The position numbers and the translations under genes are program-made. The notes under the pieces are model-generated. The model saw only the letters and a program-made list of their open reading frames with translations. It was not told the DNA's origin and did no database searches. A DNA stretch of 64,000 nt, from positions 1 through 64,000 of the forward strand of contig NZ_JABFOE010000007.1 of assembly GCF_013116745.1 (NCBI RefSeq), read 5' to 3'. The stretch is from Arthrobacter sp. 260. Lineage in GTDB: Bacteria; Actinomycetota; Actinomycetes; Actinomycetales; Micrococcaceae. Shown here in pieces: positions 44,040 to 53,122 of this stretch. Numbering within the stretch: the first letter of the stretch is position 1; the number at the start of each line of letters is the position of its first letter.

Positions 44040-45479
44040 TTAGCCGATCCGCCTGACCACCTGATACCCGTCGTCCTGGAAGACCAGCTCGTAGGACTCG
44101 CCCGGGTAGGTTTCCTCGGCGTGCGCCACGGCGTCTTCCGGATGGGTGGTCCCCCAGCTCCAGTCCTGGTTGTCCACGATGAGGAAATCGGGCGGCGGAT
44201 TTTCGGAGCCCAGCCAGAACACCTCGGTGTGAGGGACCAGGTATGGCATCAGCACCACACCGGTCTCCACGGTGGCCCCTGTGGGCAGCTGGTCCATGAG
44301 GCGCTGGGCGGTCTCCCAGCGCTCGGACTGTCGGTAGGTTTCCGGGTTGGCGAGGGCGGCGAGCGGCTGGCTGGGCAGCAGGAGCAGTGCGACGACGGTC
44401 ACCGCAGGGACGACGGCGGCGTCGGCCGCCCGCATCCACCGCCGCTCCGACCTCCGGGACGTGTCGATGGCGTCGATCAGTGCGGCGAACAGGACCGGCA
44501 TCAGGACGGCGCTGTAGTGCCATTCAGTGCCCCAGTACACCGGGTTTTCGGCAACGAAACGCCAGGCCAGGGTGGGAACCATGATCAGCGTGAGGGGGGA
44601 CCTGAGGAAAAGGAACCCACCGGCCAGCAGCAGCAGCCACACGGTTTCATACTTGGCGCTGGCGGAAAAGATTGTGACCAGAGCCCCGACCGGGTCGGCA
44701 AGCATCCCGCGGACGTCGATCCGGTCCGAATAGTCGTACTGGCCGCCGCTGTTGAGGAGGGGCAGGATCACCGCGACGGACAGGAGCATCCAGCCGAGTC
44801 CCCAGGCCGCGAGCCACAGGCCGATCCGGTCGCGGTAGCGCCACGCGATGACCAGCCCGATCGCTGCAACGGTCAGCCCCAGATCCTCCTTCACGAAGAC
44901 CAGCAGGCCGGCCCAGACGACGGCGGCGCGCAGCCGCCTGTCGATCATTGCTTCGAGTGCCAGGGCCAGCAGCAGGATGGCGAACGCGATCTCGTGAAAC
45001 TGGGCGGCGACCGCCGTCTGTAGTCCCCACGACAGTCCGTAGGCCGCGCCGAGACAGGTGCCGGTGATGGTCCCCAACCGGCGGATGCCCAGCCGGGCGA
45101 TCACCAGGACTGAGGCGCCGATCAGGATGTTCTGCAGTACCAGCAGGGTGAGCCCGGAGGGGAAGAAGGCGTAGGCGGGCCCGAGGAGGACCAGGAGCGG
45201 GTGGAAATGGTCTCCCAGCAGGTTGAACCCGTCCCCCTTGATCGGGACGATGGGAGCGTCGAACCCGGCGTAGGCCTTGGCCAGTTGGGTGAAGATACCG
45301 AGATCCCAGGAGGGGGTGTCCATCCGGTTCCACTGCGCCACCGAGAACACTGTGTAGATGACGGTGACAGCGAGGGCTGTGATTAGGGCGGCGGGGGGCT
45401 GCCGACGGAACGCCGACCCCGTCGACCGGAGGCCCTCAGCGATGAAGGACGGCCGGTGCATTGAATGCTGGGCACTCAC
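44040..45479 (-). CDS. DUF2079 multi-helix membrane protein
   Basis: The 479-residue protein has about ten membrane helices and the DUF2079 pattern: [19 protein letters not shown], then [20 protein letters not shown] in the first loop. The conserved Asp and His residues resemble those of GT-C type glycosyltransferases, but I do not assign activity. A C-terminal external domain of about 110 residues follows. The GTG at 45479 overlaps the SCP stop (GTGA); ATG 45461 is an alternative. It is the last gene of an operon with asparaginase and the sterol-carrier-like protein. Confidence 0.88.
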   Translation of the reverse strand: MSAQHSMHRPSFIAEGLRSTGSAFRRQPPAALITALAVTVIYTVFSVAQWNRMDTPSWDLGIFTQLAKAYAGFDAPIVPIKGDGFNLLGDHFHPLLVLLGPAYAFFPSGLTLLVLQNILIGASVLVIARLGIRRLGTITGTCLGAAYGLSWGLQTAVAAQFHEIAFAILLLALALEAMIDRRLRAAVVWAGLLVFVKEDLGLTVAAIGLVIAWRYRDRIGLWLAAWGLGWMLLSVAVILPLLNSGGQYDYSDRIDVRGMLADPVGALVTIFSASAKYETVWLLLLAGGFLFLRSPLTLIMVPTLAWRFVAENPVYWGTEWHYSAVLMPVLFAALIDAIDTSRRSERRWMRAADAAVVPAVTVVALLLLPSQPLAALANPETYRQSERWETAQRLMDQLPTGATVETGVVLMPYLVPHTEVFWLGSENPPPDFLIVDNQDWSWGTTHPEDAVAHAEETYPGESYELVFQDDGYQVVRRIG

Positions 45480-45853
45480 GGAGTGCGGGGGCCGGGGGCT
45501 GGAAACAATGGCAACCACTCACTCAGGTTTGCCCGCTGGCCGGATGCCGCGACCTTGCCGGCGCTGACGGCGTCGGGCCAGTTCAGTGTGCCGGTGACGA
45601 GCGCCAGCCACGTGACGGCGTCGGTTTCCACCACATTCGGCGGGGTACCCCGGGTATGGCGCGGCCCGGGCACGCACTGCGCCACGCCGAAGGGAGGGAC
45701 CCGAACTTCGACGCTGTTCCCAGGGACACGCTCGGCGAGCTCCTCGAGGGCGTAGCGGACCGCTGTTGCTGTGTCGGCTCGGGCAGCCGTCCCGGAGCGA
45801 ACAGCGTCCAGGGCGGGTTGGCCCGCTGTGGCGGGGATCCGTCGTCGTGCCAT
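45476..45853 (-). CDS. sterol-carrier-family protein
   Basis: The 125-residue protein resembles the short actinobacterial sterol-carrier-like family (SCP): [38 protein letters not shown] and [19 protein letters not shown]. The family is thought to bind lipids or other hydrophobic ligands; no catalytic residue is apparent. It sits 5 nt after the asparaginase gene and overlaps the DUF2079 start by 4 nt. The grouping is seen in Arthrobacter-type genomes but its role is unknown. Confidence 0.82.
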   Translation of the reverse strand: MARRRIPATAGQPALDAVRSGTAARADTATAVRYALEELAERVPGNSVEVRVPPFGVAQCVPGPRHTRGTPPNVVETDAVTWLALVTGTLNWPDAVSAGKVAASGQRANLSEWLPLFPAPGPRTP

Positions 45854-45858
45854 GGTGA

Positions 45859-46863
45859 TTAGTCCAGCAGGGCCATGACCGGTGCGGCGAGCCGGAGCTT
45901 ACCGACCGGCTCGTTTCCGCCGAGGACGGGCGGCACCACCTTCTCCAGCACGGCGCCCACCTTGTCGACGTCGACCGCGCCAGCCGCGGCCAGCAGGGTC
46001 AGGCCGACCAGCGTGGTGGCGCGGATGTTGCCGTCCAGGATTTTCAGGGCCAGGGAGACACCGGTGTCGGTACCCATCACGAGCACGCCCTCCGCACCAT
46101 TCTTCGAGATGATGCCCAGATCCTCCATCACCACCGAGTTCTCGCGGCCGCGGCCGTGAACGGCCCATGGGTAGTCGAGCATGGCGGTGGCGATAGTCGC
46201 CGCGCGGGCGTCAGCGTTCTTGTCTGACGGCGCCCGGGAGAACTTGCCGATGCCGCGGGCCAGGCCCTTAAGGGAGACCGCGGCCAGGGGAGCACCGCAG
46301 CCATCGACGCCCCAGTGCGCAACCTTCTCCTCGGTGTACTCCTCGATCACCGTGGCAATCCGCTGCTGCAGCGGGTGCGACGGGTCGAGGTAGGTGGAGT
46401 GGTCCCAGTTGTTCTCGGTGCAAGCCCAGAGGAAAGCGGCGTGTTTGCCTGAGCAGTTGAAGGCGATCCGCTGCTTGCCGCGGTCGGTGCGGATCAGCCA
46501 GTTGCGGGCTTCCTCATCCTGGGGCCAGTCGGCCGGGCACTGGAGGTGTTCCTCGGACACTCCGGCGGCGCTGAGCATGGTGCGGACCACGTCCATGTGC
46601 TCGTGGGAGCCCACGTGGCTGGCGGCCGCCAGGGCCACCTGGGGACCGCGCAGCGGCACCCCCGACTGCATCGCGGCGAGGGCCTGGAAGGGCTTGAGGG
46701 TGGAGCGGGGGAAGACTGGGGAACTGATGTCTCCGAGTTCGGTGACGACCGTCCCGTCTGCGGCCAGGATTACTGCTGAACCGAGGTGCCGGGATTCGAT
46801 GAAACCGTTGCGTTCCAGGACGGCGAGGTCGACGGCGTCGGAGGTGGAGAAGGTCTGAGGCAT
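45859..46863 (-). CDS. asparaginase (L-asparaginase II family)
   Basis: The family hydrolyses asparagine to aspartate and ammonia. The 334-residue protein is a typical member of the asparaginase II family (distinct from AnsA/AnsB). Visible segments are [58 protein letters not shown] and [20 protein letters not shown]. It has no signal peptide and is cytoplasmic. The ATG is 6 nt after a GATACT -10 box, so the operon with SCP and DUF2079 probably starts leaderless here. Confidence 0.92.
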   Translation of the reverse strand: MPQTFSTSDAVDLAVLERNGFIESRHLGSAVILAADGTVVTELGDISSPVFPRSTLKPFQALAAMQSGVPLRGPQVALAAASHVGSHEHMDVVRTMLSAAGVSEEHLQCPADWPQDEEARNWLIRTDRGKQRIAFNCSGKHAAFLWACTENNWDHSTYLDPSHPLQQRIATVIEEYTEEKVAHWGVDGCGAPLAAVSLKGLARGIGKFSRAPSDKNADARAATIATAMLDYPWAVHGRGRENSVVMEDLGIISKNGAEGVLVMGTDTGVSLALKILDGNIRATTLVGLTLLAAAGAVDVDKVGAVLEKVVPPVLGGNEPVGKLRLAAPVMALLD

Positions 46864-46869
46864 GAATCA

Positions 46870-46875
46870 AGTATC
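46870..46875 (-). promoter_or_regulatory. -10 box of leaderless promoter for the asparaginase operon
   Basis: GATACT on the minus strand is followed by 6 nt and ATG 46863. Confidence 0.5.
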
Positions 46876-46898
46876 GCTCATCGGCTGCGGGGGTGGAG

Positions 46899-46944
46899 CT
46901 TGTGCCCACCGAAGGGAACGGACATCCGGTGGGCACAAGTTTTT
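46899..46944. terminator. 13-bp hairpin with plus-strand T-run between molybdoenzyme and asparaginase genes
   Basis: CTTGTGCCCACCG (46899-46911) pairs perfectly with 46927-46939. Five T follow on the plus strand (46940-46944), although both neighbouring genes are on the minus strand. It may still end the molybdoenzyme message from the other side. Confidence 0.7.
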
Positions 46945-46956
46945 GGGGGTGGCGAG

Positions 46957-48606
46957 CTATTCGGCGGTGAACTGCACCGACTGCCAGCCGGAGGCGCCGT
47001 TGGGCACGGTATCGGCGCGTTCCTCGGTCTGCACGCCGTCGGGATCGTAGGCACGGGCGCGCACCGTGTGCGACCCGGATTCGAGGTTCACCTCGTGGGA
47101 CCACTGGCGCCAGGTATCCACCGACGCTTCGGCCGCCAGGGTGACTTCCTCCCAGTCGCCGCCGTCAATCTGGACCTCCACTTTGGTGATGCCACGGTGC
47201 TGGGCCCAGGCCGTACCACCGATCATCGAGGTCCCGGCAGGCACCTGGGCGAAGGATCGGGGCACCTCGACGCGGGCCATGGTCTTGATCGGGCCCTCTT
47301 CCGACCATCCGCGGTCGGTCCAGTAGGCGGTCTTGTCGGCAAACCGGGTGACCTCCAGGTCGACCACCCATTTGGTGGCGGAAACGTAGCCGTACAGGCC
47401 GGGCACCACCATCCGGACGGGATAGCCATGTTCCAGAGGCAGTGGCTCACCGTTCATCGAGATCGCGAGCATCGCGTCTCTGTCGTCCTGCAGGATCGGC
47501 AGCGGGGTAGAGGCGCTGAAGCCGTCAGTGCTGGTGGACAGCACCATGTCGGCGCCAGCGGTGGGCCGCGCACGGGCCAGCAGATCGCGGAGGGGGTAGC
47601 CGAGCCATTTGGCGTTGCCGGCCAGGTTCCCGCCCACGGGGTTGGACACGCAGGTCAGGGTGATGTGGCGTTCGATCAGGTCGGCGTCGAGCAGGTCCTG
47701 GAAGGTGATGGTGAACTCTTCCTCGACCATTCCATGGACGCGCAGTTCCCAGGTTTCCAGGTCGATCTGCGGCACGCTCAGTGCGGTGTCGATGCGGTAG
47801 AAGTCGGGGTTGGGGGTGACCCAGGGGACTACACCGTCGACGCCGGCTTCCACCCCGGCCGGGATGGCGGGTGCGGCGCTGGCCGGTGCGGGAAAGCTGA
47901 GGGCTTCGCGGGCCATGTTGACCGTATTACGGGCGCCAGCGATGGCGCGGCCTCCGGAGGCCGCGGCACCCGCGATAACTGCGGTGATGCCTGCGGCGGC
48001 GAAGAAGGTGCGGCGGCTGGTTCCGCTGGCTTTCGGCTGGGTGGACTCCGTCTGGCTGGAGGTCGATGCGTTGGAGTCCGAGGTGGTCGCTACGGAGGCG
48101 ACGTCGTCGTTCGCGGTATGCAGCGCCCGGATGAGGAACCGCAACGCGAGCAGCCCGACGGCGGTGCCGATCACTGTGGGGATGGCATCCACCAGCGTGG
48201 CTCCGGCGCGGGAGATCACCGCGGCCACGATGACAGCTCCCATAAGCACCACACCGGCAACACCGAACGCCCACCGACGGTAGGCGACCACGCCAAGGAT
48301 GGCGGCGAGGATGACGATGGTGACACCCATGCCGACGAAGAGGGCGACCTTGTCGTTGGTGCCGAAGGTGGCGATCGCGAAGTCCTTCAGCCACGGCGGG
48401 GTGAAGTCGATAAAGGTGGAGCCCAGAGCGATCAGGGGTGCGGCGCGGGCGGTCAGGAAGGCACCGAGCAGCTCGGCGACGCCCAGCACCAGGCCCGCCG
48501 ACACAATCCCTGCGAGTGCTGCCAGCATGGTTCCCTTGCGCCCGAGGCGTCGTAAAGCTTTCATGACCTTCATTCGTAGTCGTTGGGCACGGGTATGGGT
48601 TGTCAT
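46957..48606 (-). CDS. polytopic molybdopterin-dependent oxidoreductase (sulfite-oxidase fold) with internal Tat motif
   Basis: The 549-residue protein begins with several membrane helices (about 26-165). A Ser/Thr-rich linker follows, then a twin-arginine motif SRRTFF (197-202) leading into another helix. The external molybdenum-cofactor domain has the cofactor Cys in HITLTCVSNPVGGNLAG and the family segment WELRVHGMVEEEFTITFQDLL. A C-terminal dimerisation domain (TKVEVQIDGGDWEEVTLAAEA) completes the sulfite-oxidase fold. The layout matches known actinobacterial proteins inserted first by Sec and then by Tat. The electron acceptor and substrate are unknown. Start ATG 48606. Confidence 0.9.
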   Translation of the reverse strand: MTTHTRAQRLRMKVMKALRRLGRKGTMLAALAGIVSAGLVLGVAELLGAFLTARAAPLIALGSTFIDFTPPWLKDFAIATFGTNDKVALFVGMGVTIVILAAILGVVAYRRWAFGVAGVVLMGAVIVAAVISRAGATLVDAIPTVIGTAVGLLALRFLIRALHTANDDVASVATTSDSNASTSSQTESTQPKASGTSRRTFFAAAGITAVIAGAAASGGRAIAGARNTVNMAREALSFPAPASAAPAIPAGVEAGVDGVVPWVTPNPDFYRIDTALSVPQIDLETWELRVHGMVEEEFTITFQDLLDADLIERHITLTCVSNPVGGNLAGNAKWLGYPLRDLLARARPTAGADMVLSTSTDGFSASTPLPILQDDRDAMLAISMNGEPLPLEHGYPVRMVVPGLYGYVSATKWVVDLEVTRFADKTAYWTDRGWSEEGPIKTMARVEVPRSFAQVPAGTSMIGGTAWAQHRGITKVEVQIDGGDWEEVTLAAEASVDTWRQWSHEVNLESGSHTVRARAYDPDGVQTEERADTVPNGASGWQSVQFTAE

Positions 48607-48653
48607 AGGCCGAATCGGCCCGTCACAGCTTCGCGGGTACTCAGCGGAGCCAG

Positions 48654-48659
48654 TACGCT
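48654..48659 (+). promoter_or_regulatory. -10 box upstream of purD
   Basis: TACGCT lies 8 nt before the GTG start of purD with no ribosome site between them, fitting a leaderless or near-leaderless message. TTCGCG at 48630 is a weak -35 candidate. Confidence 0.42.
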
Positions 48660-48667
48660 GATCTACT

Positions 48668-50002
48668 GTGAAGGTTCTAGTGATAGGCCCCGGCGGCCGC
48701 GAACATGCCCTTGTCCGAGCGCTGCTGGCCGATCCGTTCGTGCACGAGGTGCACGCCGCCCCCGGCAATGCGGGAATCAGCGCGATGGTGCCCACCCATC
48801 CGGTTGACGCCGTCGACCCCGCCGCCGTGACCGCCCTGGCGCAGTCGCTGGGCTCCGATCTGGTGGTGATCGGTCCGGAAGCGCCGCTCGCCGCGGGAGT
48901 TGCCGACGCGCTGCGGGCCGCGGGGATCCCCGTCTTCGGTCCGTCGCGGGAGGCGGCGCAGCTGGAGGCCTCCAAGGCGTTCGCCAAGCAGATCATGGCG
49001 GCGGCAAACGTTCCCACCGGGATGGCGCGCGTCGCCTCGACAGCCGAGCAGGCCGCAGATGCACTCGATATCTTCGGAGCCCCGTACGTGGTCAAGGATG
49101 ACGGACTGGCCGCGGGCAAGGGAGTGGTGGTCACTGAGGATCGGACCGAGGCGCTCGCCCACGCGCAGGCCTGCTTCGACGCTGGCGGAACGGTGGTGAT
49201 CGAGGAGTTCCTGGACGGACCCGAGGTCTCACTCTTCGTTCTCTCGGACGGGCTGAACGTACTGCCCCTCGCGCCCGCCCAGGATTTCAAACGCATTCAC
49301 GACGGCGACCAGGGCCCGAACACCGGCGGCATGGGTGCCTACTCGCCGCTGGAGTGGGCACCGGCGGGCCTGGTTGATGAGGTCATTGCCCGGGTAGCGC
49401 AGCCCACCATCGACGAGATGGCCCACCGCGGTACCCCGTTTGTGGGAGTCCTCTACGTGGGTCTGGCCCTGACGACCCGCGGCCTGCGGGTCATTGAATT
49501 CAACGCCCGCTTCGGCGACCCCGAGACCCAGGCCGTGCTGGCACGGCTGAAGACCCCGCTGGGCGGGGTGCTGCTGGCTGCGGCGAAGGGCGAACTGGAC
49601 CGGGTTGAACGGCTGCACTGGTCGCCCCAGACAGCGGTGTCGGTGGTCCTCGCCTCAGCGAACTATCCCGACGCTCCCCGGACCGGGGACCGGGTACGCG
49701 GGCTGAAGAAGGCCGAGGCAATCGACGGCGTGCAGGTGCTGCACGCTGGAACCGCCAAGAAGCGCGGCAAAGTGGTGTCCGCCGGCGGCAGGGTGCTCGC
49801 CGTCGTCGGGCTCGGCGATGACCTCGCCGCCGCCCGGGCCAAGGCCTACAGCGGCCTGGCCGAGCTGAAGTTGAAGGGCGGGCAGTACCGGACCGACATT
49901 GCACTGGTCGCCGCGCAGGGCGGTATCGTGGTCGCCTCGCCCGCGCCCTCGCCCGTCACGGCGCTGTCCGCCGGATCCGCCTCCACCCCGACGGGGGCAT
50001 GA
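48668..50002 (+). CDS. purD: phosphoribosylamine-glycine ligase
   Basis: PurD (GAR synthetase) joins glycine to phosphoribosylamine with ATP, the second step of purine synthesis. The 444 residues show the N-terminal VIGPGGREHALVRALL motif, the ATP-grasp fold (YVVKDDGLAAGKGVVVTED) and metal-binding FNARFGDPETQAVLARL. The C-terminus has an extra Pro/Ser/Thr tail of about 20 residues. GTG start. It overlaps purC by 4 nt and is divergent from the molybdoenzyme. Confidence 0.97.
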   Translation: MKVLVIGPGGREHALVRALLADPFVHEVHAAPGNAGISAMVPTHPVDAVDPAAVTALAQSLGSDLVVIGPEAPLAAGVADALRAAGIPVFGPSREAAQLEASKAFAKQIMAAANVPTGMARVASTAEQAADALDIFGAPYVVKDDGLAAGKGVVVTEDRTEALAHAQACFDAGGTVVIEEFLDGPEVSLFVLSDGLNVLPLAPAQDFKRIHDGDQGPNTGGMGAYSPLEWAPAGLVDEVIARVAQPTIDEMAHRGTPFVGVLYVGLALTTRGLRVIEFNARFGDPETQAVLARLKTPLGGVLLAAAKGELDRVERLHWSPQTAVSVVLASANYPDAPRTGDRVRGLKKAEAIDGVQVLHAGTAKKRGKVVSAGGRVLAVVGLGDDLAAARAKAYSGLAELKLKGGQYRTDIALVAAQGGIVVASPAPSPVTALSAGSASTPTGA

Positions 50003-50886
50003 GCGTGGTCTTCGCCCCGCCGTTCGTCGAGGTTCCTGGGTGGAAGCACGTCTACTCGGGAAAGGTGCGGGACCTGTACTCGCCGCTGACCGGGCCCGAT
50101 GATCGGGTGCTCGTGGTGGCGAGCGACCGGATTAGCGCGTACGACCACGTGCTCACCTCGGAAATCCCCGACAAGGGCCGGGTTCTGACCCAGCTGAGCC
50201 TGTGGTGGTTTGACCAGCTCGCCGAGGTGCCCAACCACGTGCTCTCGACCGATGTGCCCGACGTGGTCGCTGGCCGGGCGATGATCTGCCGGAAGCTCGA
50301 CATGTTCCCGGTGGAATGCATTGCCCGCGGCTACCTGACCGGGTCCGGCCTCCTGGAGTACCGCTCGTCGGGAACTGTGTGCTCGCTTCCGCTGCCGCCC
50401 GGCCTGGTGGACGGGTCCCGGCTGGAGCCGGCAGTGTTTACGCCGTCGGCCAAGGCCGCCGTGGGGGACCACGACGAGAACATTGCGTACGACGACGTCG
50501 TCGCCCTCGTCGGCCCGTCAGTGGCGTCGGAGCTGCAGCGGTTGACGCTGGCGATCTATGGCCGGGCCGAGGAGATTGCCCGGTCCCGGGGGATCATCCT
50601 GGCCGACACGAAGGTGGAGTTCGGGCTGTCGGGCGACGGCGAGATCACCCTGGGCGATGAGGTGCTGACTCCCGACTCGTCGCGGTTCTGGGATGCTTCC
50701 CTTTACGCGCCGGGGCGGGCGCAGCCCTCCTTCGACAAGCAGTTTGTCCGTGACTGGCTGACTTCGGACGCGTCCGGGTGGGACAAGACCTCCACACCGC
50801 CCGCGCTTCCCGACGAGATCATCGAGAAGACCCGGGCCCGGTACATCGAGGCCTACGAGCGGCTGACCGGGCTCACCTTCGCCTGA
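49999..50886 (+). CDS. purC: phosphoribosylaminoimidazole-succinocarboxamide synthase
   Basis: PurC (SAICAR synthetase) joins aspartate to CAIR with ATP, the eighth step of purine synthesis. The 295-residue protein has VYSGKVRDLYSP at the N-terminus, SDRISAYDHVL, VECIARGYLTGSG and the signature ILADTKVEFGLS with DEVLTPDSSRFW. The length is usual for the actinobacterial form. ATG overlaps the purD stop (ATGA). Hairpins follow at 50930. Confidence 0.97.
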   Translation: MSVVFAPPFVEVPGWKHVYSGKVRDLYSPLTGPDDRVLVVASDRISAYDHVLTSEIPDKGRVLTQLSLWWFDQLAEVPNHVLSTDVPDVVAGRAMICRKLDMFPVECIARGYLTGSGLLEYRSSGTVCSLPLPPGLVDGSRLEPAVFTPSAKAAVGDHDENIAYDDVVALVGPSVASELQRLTLAIYGRAEEIARSRGIILADTKVEFGLSGDGEITLGDEVLTPDSSRFWDASLYAPGRAQPSFDKQFVRDWLTSDASGWDKTSTPPALPDEIIEKTRARYIEAYERLTGLTFA

Positions 50887-50929
50887 GCCTTTGGGCCCGA
50901 GTCCTCTGGGGCCTGTTCGCGCACGCAAT

Positions 50930-50959
50930 ATCCCACTGGCGGGTGTCAGTCAGTGGGAT
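50930..50959. repeat. inverted repeat after purC
   Basis: ATCCCACTG (50930-50938) pairs with CAGTGGGAT (50951-50959). A second TATCCCAG...GGTGGGAT pair follows at about 50970-51000. There is no T-run. It may be a weak terminator or mRNA-end structure for purD-purC. Confidence 0.5.
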
Positions 50960-51038
50960 TGTCTGGACTATCCCAGCGACAGCCTCCGATCGGTGGGATC
51001 ATGCGTCGGAGCGTGAGCAGCTGTGCCGTGGCCTGGAT

Positions 51039-51083
51039 GAAAAAGGGCCCTGCGATTGGCGTCTAGCCGAACCACAGGGCCCT
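51039..51083 (-). terminator. terminator of the tRNA-Pro gene
   Basis: On the minus strand AGGGCCCTG (51083-51075) pairs with CAGGGCCCT (51052-51044) and runs into five T (complement of A at 51040-51044). It lies 6 nt after the encoded CCA of the tRNA. Confidence 0.8.
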
Positions 51084-51088
51084 GAAAC

Positions 51089-51165
51089 TGGTCGGGGTGA
51101 CAGGAATTGAACCTGCGACCTCGTCGTCCCGAACGACGCGCGCTACCAAGCTGCGCCACACCCCG
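51089..51165 (-). tRNA. tRNA-Pro(CGG)
   Basis: The minus strand folds into a complete cloverleaf. The acceptor stem is CGGGGTG/CACCCCG, the D stem GCGC/GCGC, the anticodon stem CGTCG/CGACG with loop TTCGGGA (anticodon CGG at 51129-51131), and the T stem GCAGG/CCTGT with TTCAATT. The discriminator A is followed by an encoded CCA (51089-51091). It reads the proline codon CCG, common in GC-rich genomes. Confidence 0.96.
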
Positions 51166-51241
51166 ATTGTGCCTGAGCAACCGCGTGAAGCGGAATTCAA
51201 AGCAACCTCTAAAGAATACCCGAGCACCCGGGGAAGTAAAA

Positions 51242-53122
51242 CTAAACGAGGGTCTCCTGCCAGGCGGCGTGCAGGGTCGCGAAGCGCCCGTCCCCGCCGA
51301 TCAGCTCCGCCGGGGTGCCATCCTCAACGACCTCCCCGTTGTGCACCACGAGCACCCGGTCGGCGATCGCAACCGTAGACAGCCGGTGCGCAATGATCAG
51401 CGCCGTCCGGTTGCCGAGCAGCTTCTGCAGGCCCTCCTGCACCAGCCGTTCGCTTGGGATGTCGAGGGACGAGGTGGCCTCGTCGAGGATCAGCACTGCT
51501 GGGTTGGCGAGGAAGGCGCGGGCGAAGCTGATCAGCTGCCGTTGCCCGGAGGACACCCTGCCGCCGCGCTTGTTCACATCGGTGTCGTAGCCGTCGGGGA
51601 GGGACCTGATGAACTCGTCGGCGCCAACCGACCGCGCCGCCTCCTCGATCTCCTCGCGGCTGGCCTCCGGCTTGCCGAGGGCAATGTTGTCCGCCACCGA
51701 CCCGCTGAAGAGGAACGCCTCCTGGGTGACCATGACGACGGCGCGCCGCAGGTCCCGTGGGTCGACCTGGCGGATGTCGACACCGTCGAGGGTGATGCTT
51801 CCCGCCGTGACGTCGTAGAACCGGGCAATGACCTTGGCCAGGGTGGACTTGCCGGCGCCGGTCTGACCGACGAGTGCGATGGTCTGGCCGGCCGGGATCC
51901 GCAGGTCCATGGTGGGCAGGATGAGGGGGCCGTCCCCGTAACGGAATTCGACGCCGTCGAACGTGATCTCGCCGCGGGGATCTTTCAGCGGCACGGGGTT
52001 CTTTGGTGGGCGGACGGTCGGCACTTCCTCGAGCAGGCCGGACACCTTCTCCAGCGCCGCTGACGCAGACTGGAATGAGTTGTAGAACATGGCCATCTGG
52101 TCGACCGGCTGGAAGAACCGCTTGCTGTAGAGCAGGAGGGCAAGGAGGGCGCCGACCGCGAGCGTGCCGTCGAGCACCCGGAAGCCACCGACCAGCAGCA
52201 CCACTGCCACGGTCACGTTGCCGATCAGCACCAGTCCCGGCTGGAAAATTCCGTTGAGGTTGATCGAGCGGACGGTGACCCGGCGGTAATCCTCGGCCAG
52301 CTCGTCATACTTAGCGGCGTTGGCTTCTTCACGGCGGAAGGCCTTGACCGCGCGGATGCCGGTCATCGTCTCGATGAAGTGCACGATCAGTCTTGCCGAC
52401 ACCACCCGTGAGGAACGGAAGGCGATCTGGGAGTGCTTCTGGTACCAGCGGGCCAGGAAGAACATCGGTACCGCGGCAACCAGAATCAGCAGCCCGGTCC
52501 GCCAGTCGAGGACGAAGATGGTGATCGCCGTGAACAGCATGTACATGACCCCCGAGGCGAGGGAGCTGACGCCGGAGTCCAGCAGTTCGCGCAGCGCCTC
52601 CAGGTCGGAGGTCTGCCGCGAGATGATCCGCCCCGACGTGTACTTCTCATGGAATTCAAGACTGAGGCGTTGCGTGTGCCGGAAGACCCGCAACCGCAAG
52701 TCCAGCAGCATCGCCTGGCTGAGCAGCGCGGTCGCCCGCACATAGCCCGCGGTCAGGAAGGCGGTCAGGACGGCGGCGATCAGGTAGGTGATGCCAGCGA
52801 GCCAAAGAAAGGTCGGGTCGCCGTCGAGCAGCGCAGGCAGAGCATTGTCGATGCCGAAGGCGATGATCGCCGGACCGGCGACACGTGCTGCCTGGGAGCC
52901 GACCACCAGGGAGATGGTCCAGATGAACTGCCGTCGGTTGGGGCGGATCAGCGAGCCGAGCAGCCGGAACGAGCGGGAGCGAACCGACTTGTTCTGGGCC
53001 TTGGAGAGAAGGACGTCGTCCTCATTGGTGGTGCCGGAGGAGGTTGCGCCCGACGAGGTGGCGCCGGCGGGCGTACCCTTACCGGGCGTCGAGCCGCTGT
53101 CCGGCTGTGGTGATGTGCTCAC
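51242..53122 (-). CDS. ABC exporter half-transporter, subunit with variant signature motif
   Basis: The 626-residue protein has a disordered N-terminus, six membrane helices (about 60-340) and an ATPase domain. Its motifs are Walker [11 protein letters not shown], an unusual signature VSSGQRQL in place of LSGGQ, Walker [11 protein letters not shown] with the catalytic Glu, and the switch His in AHRLST. This fits one half of a heterodimeric exporter such as TM287/TM288 or BmrCD. The GTG start overlaps the partner's stop (GTGA). Likely substrates are drugs or lipids, which is inference. Confidence 0.93.
   Translation of the reverse strand: MSTSPQPDSGSTPGKGTPAGATSSGATSSGTTNEDDVLLSKAQNKSVRSRSFRLLGSLIRPNRRQFIWTISLVVGSQAARVAGPAIIAFGIDNALPALLDGDPTFLWLAGITYLIAAVLTAFLTAGYVRATALLSQAMLLDLRLRVFRHTQRLSLEFHEKYTSGRIISRQTSDLEALRELLDSGVSSLASGVMYMLFTAITIFVLDWRTGLLILVAAVPMFFLARWYQKHSQIAFRSSRVVSARLIVHFIETMTGIRAVKAFRREEANAAKYDELAEDYRRVTVRSINLNGIFQPGLVLIGNVTVAVVLLVGGFRVLDGTLAVGALLALLLYSKRFFQPVDQMAMFYNSFQSASAALEKVSGLLEEVPTVRPPKNPVPLKDPRGEITFDGVEFRYGDGPLILPTMDLRIPAGQTIALVGQTGAGKSTLAKVIARFYDVTAGSITLDGVDIRQVDPRDLRRAVVMVTQEAFLFSGSVADNIALGKPEASREEIEEAARSVGADEFIRSLPDGYDTDVNKRGGRVSSGQRQLISFARAFLANPAVLILDEATSSLDIPSERLVQEGLQKLLGNRTALIIAHRLSTVAIADRVLVVHNGEVVEDGTPAELIGGDGRFATLHAAWQETLV

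Noticed and set aside
46786-48555. 589-codon plus-strand open frame over the molybdoenzyme
   Set aside because: It is antisense to a gene with clear cofactor motifs, has low-complexity His/Gly/Arg composition and no recognisable domain; a GC-rich shadow frame.
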